From NCBI RefSeq assembly GCF_024323335.1, contig NC_066580.1, positions 89,761,391 through 89,825,390 on the forward strand: a stretch of DNA of 64,000 nt, given 5' to 3'. Made by a program: the position numbers and the translations under genes. This stretch comes from Lathyrus oleraceus. Lineage: Eukaryota; Streptophyta; Magnoliopsida; Fabales; Fabaceae. Numbering within the stretch: position 1 is the stretch's first letter; every line of letters starts with the position of its first letter. The notes under the pieces were generated by a model, which was not told the DNA's origin, did not search any database, and saw nothing but the letters and a program-made list of their open reading frames with translations. Below, piece by piece: positions 59,481-64,000 of the stretch.

Positions 59481-59497
59481 GAGCTCATCATACCACT
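59481..59497 (-). other. Degenerate primer binding site of the Sirevirus-like element
   Basis: Minus-strand AGTGGTATGATGAGCTC follows the 5' LTR directly; it is close to the tRNA-iMet type TGGTATCAGAGC with changes after the first six bases. Confidence 0.6.
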
Positions 59498-61253
59498 TGT
59501 TAGACAATAGGCCTAGATCTAGAGGGGGTGAATAGATCCTAAGTTAAAAATTTATTTGAAAATTTGATTTATAAAAATTTATAGCACGGAAGCAATTTTC
59601 AAATATTTCCTAGATCCAATATCGTCTAACCGAACCTTCTATTGAAAAGCCGGATATGCGTATGAGTACCAATGGTATGATAATAATTCACAAGTTGATT
59701 TATCAACACTTCAAGCAATAAATTGAATACTTTACAATAGTAACGCTCTATCTCCAATGACAACAACACACGAAAGACTAGTTGAATTAATTTGTCAAAC
59801 ACTTTGTATGCAATCAATAAAGTTTGAATATTAGTATAGTGTTTGTAGTTCTTAAAAGTCAATCACTACCAAATGGTATGTGATTACTACAACAACATAA
59901 TTTAACAATAAACTCAAAAGTTATTATCCAAACAATGTTGATCAAGATATCAATGTAAACAACAATTTGTGAACCGAAAAATAAACGAGATAGAGAGAGA
60001 GAGTGAGAGAGAGTGTGCAAGGATTTGTTTAGGTAGTTCCCCAATCGACCTCGCTATGAGTACGTCTTCCCTCAATTAGAATTTGAATTGAAATATTAAT
60101 ATAATAAATCTTACATTGTAAATGTATGAATACAAGAGATGAGAAATCAAATCTGATAAACCCCAAGTTTGTTCTTGACTCTAGCACCTCTAAAAACCTT
60201 GATCAAAGATTGATCAAGTCACCAACAATGCCGCTTCAATTCACATGTTGTTACTACTTCCTTGCACGACCCCTTTGTCTCAAGGCTTTCACCCGGCTGA
60301 ATTAATCCCAAGCACACACTTGTTGAACCCAAGATTTGTCAACATAATCCGCCGTTTCATGCTACTCCCTTACCGAAAAACCTAGTCTTAAGGCTTTCAC
60401 TTGATCGGATACGAATTGCACAATCTTGTTAAAAACCTTCAAACCCTAAAGATCTTGAAGGAAAACTCTACCTTGATTTTCTTATTTGAATCCCTCAAAG
60501 ATCGCAACCCAATATTCTCGGTACAACAAACCTAATTGGATGTTATCAATCCTAATCTAGATGGCACCCAATCAAAAAATAATTATGTGTAGTTTGATTG
60601 TTTGTATGCATAGATTGAATTGAAGATGAATAGATGCTTTGAAATCCTGGATTCATGTAGGTTTTACTCACTCTAGAAACCTTACTAGAGAATGATTTAT
60701 GTATCAAATATTTATATGTATGAGAGTCATAAGAGGCAAAAGGAATGCAAAAGGAAATGAAACAAATGTACTTTTTCAAAAAATTTAGTCAATAGGTTGA
60801 CCTATATGAATCATGTGTTGACCTATTAAAGTCATGTGTCGACCTGTTAGAAGCATGTGTCGACCTGTAAGGTTATGTGCAGCCCATATGTCGACCTGAA
60901 GACTTAGCACATGAGACAAAAGTTGCATACTCTAATACTGCAGCGTACGTGTCGACCTGTACCATCTATGTGTCGATCTGAAGTTTTAAAAATTCATCTA
61001 TAGATCCACCTGTAGTCGTATGTGCCAGTCTATAATGAGGATTTTTCACTTAAAACCAAGTTTTTAATGCTCAACACACTATTTTGATGCACATATATAT
61101 TCCAGACCATTTCCAACAATGGTAATATGCTTCCTAATGCAAGAATGCTAAAATGCACAGCTAGACTCGGATGATACTGTTCGATATACATAAACATTAC
61201 TTCCTAGTTTTGACATCATGCAAAACATATATAAACAGAAGAATACACTCATA
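59498..61253 (-). repeat. 5' LTR of Sirevirus-like element
   Basis: Aligns along its length with 30840-32587. The outer end on this copy is TA where the other has CA, a probable C-to-T change. It includes the same GTGTCGACCTGT phrases and TATAAATA. Confidence 0.85.
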
Positions 61254-61544
61254 CCAAACAATGATGGTCTTAGAAAGTGAACTGCCATACGACGCTAGAC
61301 TTTGACTGAAGGCATCCGTATTATAAACTGACTTCAAACAGAGGTTGCTAGATGGCGTTGGACATTACCAGTAGGCATCAGTAATATAAATCAGCTTCAA
61401 ATAGAGGTTGCCATATGACGTTGGACTTTACCTGTAGGAATCAATAATATATACCAGCTTCAAACAGAGGTTTCTAGATAGCAATGGACTTTACCAGTAT
61501 ACATCAATAATATATACCGACTTCAAATGAGATGGGGGAACAAG
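61254..61544 (-). repeat. Outer Ogre-like internal region, continued, with a second tandem repeat
   Basis: Begins with a further unit of the 31-bp repeat (GTGAACTGCCATACGACGCT). Then about three and a half units of roughly 75-80 bp built on GACTTTACCAGTAGGCATCA, ATATAAATCAGCTTCAAATA and GAGGTTGC. This shows that both sides of the Sirevirus-like insertion belong to one array region. Confidence 0.75.
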
Positions 61545-62038
61545 AGAATGATTACGGATCTACCTGTTACGTATGAGTTTCTTGAAGTGTTCTTATATGG
61601 CATTAGTGATTTTTTGCCAGAGTAAGAAGTTGAGTTTGCCATAGACTTAGTACCTGGTACTAGTCCTTTGTCGATGGCTCCATATAGAATGTATACTTCA
61701 GAGCTAAATGAGCTGAAGAAACAATTATATGATCTACTTGAGAAGAAGTTTGTTCTACCAAGTATTTCACTATGGGGAGCACCAGTGTTGTTAGTTAAGA
61801 AGAAGGATGGTAGCATGAGGTTGTGTGTTGACTATTGACAGTTGAACAAGGTTACTATCAAGAATAAGTATCCACTTCCGAGAATTGATGATTCGATGGA
61901 TCAATTGGTTAGTGATTTCATGTTTAGCAAGATTGATTTGCATTCGGGTTATCATCAGATTCTTGTGATGTCAGAGGATATTCCGAAGACTATGTTCATA
62001 ATGAGATATGGTTCCTATAAGTAATACTTAGGTTTACT
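61545..62038 (+). pseudogene. Chromovirus-type (Tekay/Del-like) reverse transcriptase fragment
   Basis: Plus-strand translation reads [91 protein letters not shown] and [13 protein letters not shown], the N-terminal half of a Ty3 reverse transcriptase close to the Tekay/Del chromovirus group. Stops replace Pro-Glu and Arg codons (61620, 61838). The catalytic YxDD box is not reached because the copia LTR begins at 62039. No LTR of its own is visible. Confidence 0.85.
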
Positions 62039-62235
62039 TGGACCTCAAGCCAAAGCCCAAAACTAGAAAAGCCCAAAATAACTAACAATACTAAAATAGG
62101 CATAAGTCGAAATCCTGTGTGAAGCAACATGCTTTGACACTTCGACACACTAACACAACTCAACATACTAGGTGGTTTGACGCTTCCTTACTCTGTTGAG
62201 CAACCTGCTTTGACACAAGGAATTACAATTCAACA
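62039..62235 (-). repeat. Short 3' LTR of a copia element
   Basis: Minus-strand start TGTTGAATTGTAATTCC after a purine tract TTAGGTGGTG, end GGCTTTGGCTTGAGGTCCA. TG...CA ends, about 197 bp. The partner LTR lies outside the window. Confidence 0.6.
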
Positions 62236-64000
62236 CACCACCTAATTCATTGTGTATAAGCTATCTACATTCATGATATCTCTTAGTATTCTGAACACTT
62301 CGACCTGCACTCCCTTTGTCATGATGTATGTAATCTGATTCTCAGTTCTGTAGTGTTCCACATTCATCTTCCCATCTGCTACCTGATCTCGAAGATATTA
62401 GAACCTCATCTCGATGTGCTTGCTTTGACCATGTGCTATCGGATTCTTCGCCAGATTGATAGCTGACATGTTGTCGATCTTCATGGTAATTGCTCCATGA
62501 CTCTTCGATGTTATCTCTTCGACCAAATTCACCATCCATGTTGCTTAACATGCACAAAGAGAAGTAGCTATGTATTCTTCTTCGAACAATGATAATGCCA
62601 CTACTGGCTCTTTTCTAGAACTCCAAGCAACTGGTGCACCACCTAGCATAAACACATAGCCACCTGTGGATTTTCGATCCTCAACATCACTACACCAACT
62701 TGAGTCGATGTATCCCACTAATTTTCATTCTTTTCCTTCATCAGCTGCAGGAAATAAAATGCCATAGTCGAGAGTTCCTTTTAGATACCTTAGTATCCTC
62801 TTTGTTGTTGTTAGATGTGATACCTTTGACTTCTGCATGAACCTACTCACCATACCTACACTGTATGCTAAGTCAGGTCTTGTATGAAAAAGATATCGAA
62901 GTGACCCAATAAGTCTTCTATATTGGGTTGGGTCGACATCATCCTCATATGAATCTTTCGACAGTTGTAATCTGGGCTCAGCTGGAGTCGAAATTGGGTT
63001 GTAATCTTGCATCTCAAATCTCTTGAGTATTTCGCCTACATACCTTCTTTGGTGCATCATCAAACCTCTACCACTCTTGTAGAATTCGATGCCAAGGAAA
63101 TATGAAATGTCACCCAGATCTGACATTTTGAATTCCTTGTTGAGGTCACCTTTGAAGTCTTCGATCTCCTTCTTGCAGCTACCTGTTATCAACAGGTCAT
63201 CGACATAGAGGCATAGTATAAGCAATTCATTCTTGCTTCTTCTTACATATACTTCATGTTTAGATTTTCACTTTACAAATTCCTTCTCCCTTAGAAAGCC
63301 ATCTATCTTCTTATTCCAAGCTCTTGGAGCTTGTTTAAGTCCGTACAGGGCTTTATGCAGTCTGTACATTTTTCTTTCTTCGCCTTGTTTCACAAACCCA
63401 ACTGGTTGTGCAACATAAACTTCTTCTTCTAAGGGTCCATTAAGGAATGCATATTTCACATCCATCTAACACATCTGCCAGTTGTTCATGTTTGCTAGGC
63501 CAACAACCAACCTGATTGTTTCGATCCTAGCAACAGGTGCAAAAACCTCATCGAAGTCGATTCCTTCTTTCTGAAGAAATCCTTTCGCCACAAGTCTCGC
63601 CTTGTGTCGAGTGACTTCTCCTTTGGGATTCAATTTCACCTTGTATATCCACTTCACATCGATTTCCTTCTTGTTTTGGGGCAATTCGGCAAGTGAGCAA
63701 ATGTTGTTGACTTCGATTGACTTCAGCTCTTCATCCATTGCTTTCATCCACTTCGAATCTTTCAATGTCTCAACTGCATTGACAGGTTCTACATCTGTGT
63801 AGAAAGGATAGTGTACCAGCTCATCTTCTTCATCGACCACGTCATCTGATGTAATCACACATTCTTCCAACCTTGCAGGCATGTGTCTTGTTCTTTGAGG
63901 TCTGCTTGTGCTTGTTTCACCTCTGACTTCTTCCTGTCAAACTTCTCTTTCGACTTCACTAGCTGGTTCATCATAAAAGATTCTCACTGAATCTTTATTG
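62236..64000 (-). pseudogene. Ty1/copia reverse transcriptase and RNase H, decayed, cut by window edge
   Basis: From the right edge the minus strand reads [99 protein letters not shown], the catalytic LCLYVDDLLITG and then FKMSDLGDISYFLGIEF, all copia reverse transcriptase motifs. RNase H follows (YIDSSWCSDVEDRKSTGGYV, SLFEEEYIA, HIEMRF). In-frame stops at about 63466, 63268 and 62725 and more in RNase H make it non-functional. Integrase would lie beyond 64000. Its lineage (Ale or Tnt1/Tork type) is not resolved. Confidence 0.9.

Larger units (their letters stand above)
30840..61253 (-). mobile_element. Sirevirus-like Ty1/copia element lacking pol, with two insertions
   Basis: LTRs of 1748 and 1756 bp start or end with GTCTAACA on the minus strand. 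Flanks CCAGA (30835-30839) and CCAAA (61254-61258) form a 4-of-5 duplication, and the same 31-bp repeat family lies on both sides. The order on the minus strand is LTR, tRNA-iMet-like primer site, gag (59444 to about 57712), unassigned sequence, env-like frame (35791 to about 33063), multiple polypurine tracts, LTR. Protease, integrase and reverse transcriptase are absent. A hAT-like element and the Athila element are inserted inside. Extra polypurine tracts and an extra 3' gene are Sirevirus traits. Confidence 0.82.

Overview
The window is a block of repeat-rich plant nuclear DNA. It is most likely from a legume with a large genome (Fabeae such as Pisum, Vicia or Lathyrus, or a relative). The reasons are an Ogre-type element with 4.7 kb LTRs and a tRNA-Arg primer site, an Athila element primed by tRNA-Asp, Sirevirus-like copia elements, and legume-like callose synthase and SINA-like sequences. 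No bacterial features, rRNA genes or tRNA genes were seen.

Layout. 1-3982: 5' part of a minus-strand Ty3/gypsy element (LTR, primer site, broken gag). 3983-10270: the only gene-like island. It holds a decayed plant-mobile-domain pseudogene split by a hAT-like element, a MULE/FAR1 transposase fragment, a three-exon SINA-like RING E3 ligase gene whose last exon encodes a ubiquitin-like segment, a long foldback element and a short tandem repeat. 10271 to about 61530: one large nest of retrotransposons. The outermost layer is a minus-strand Ogre-like element (3' LTR 10271-30204, internal part 30205-30839 and 61254-61530). Its LTR received a second Ogre-like element (10600-25718) and a copia LTR (about 25783-27201). 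Its internal region received a Sirevirus-like copia element (30840-61253). That copia element was hit by a hAT-like element (34463-35729) and by an Athila element (36072-56618). The Athila element contains a solo copia LTR (46084-54991), which itself contains a young, non-coding copia derivative (47389-54942). 61545-64000: a chromovirus-type reverse transcriptase fragment and a decayed copia pol region.

The most striking observation is that both 4.7 kb LTRs of the inner Ogre-like element carry, in sense with the element, about 800 bp matching the N-terminus of a host callose synthase (CalS3-like) plus a CT-rich leader. This is a host gene fragment captured inside an LTR and duplicated with it. 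Second is the predicted splice of the SINA-like E3 ligase onto a ubiquitin-like exon.

Functionally, almost everything here is mobile DNA at different stages of decay. Several elements (inner Ogre, Sirevirus-like, young copia derivative) lack pol but keep LTRs, primer sites and polypurine tracts, so they would have needed enzymes supplied in trans. Boundaries rest on target-site duplications, TG...CA ends, primer sites and repeat alignment done by eye; no database search was run.
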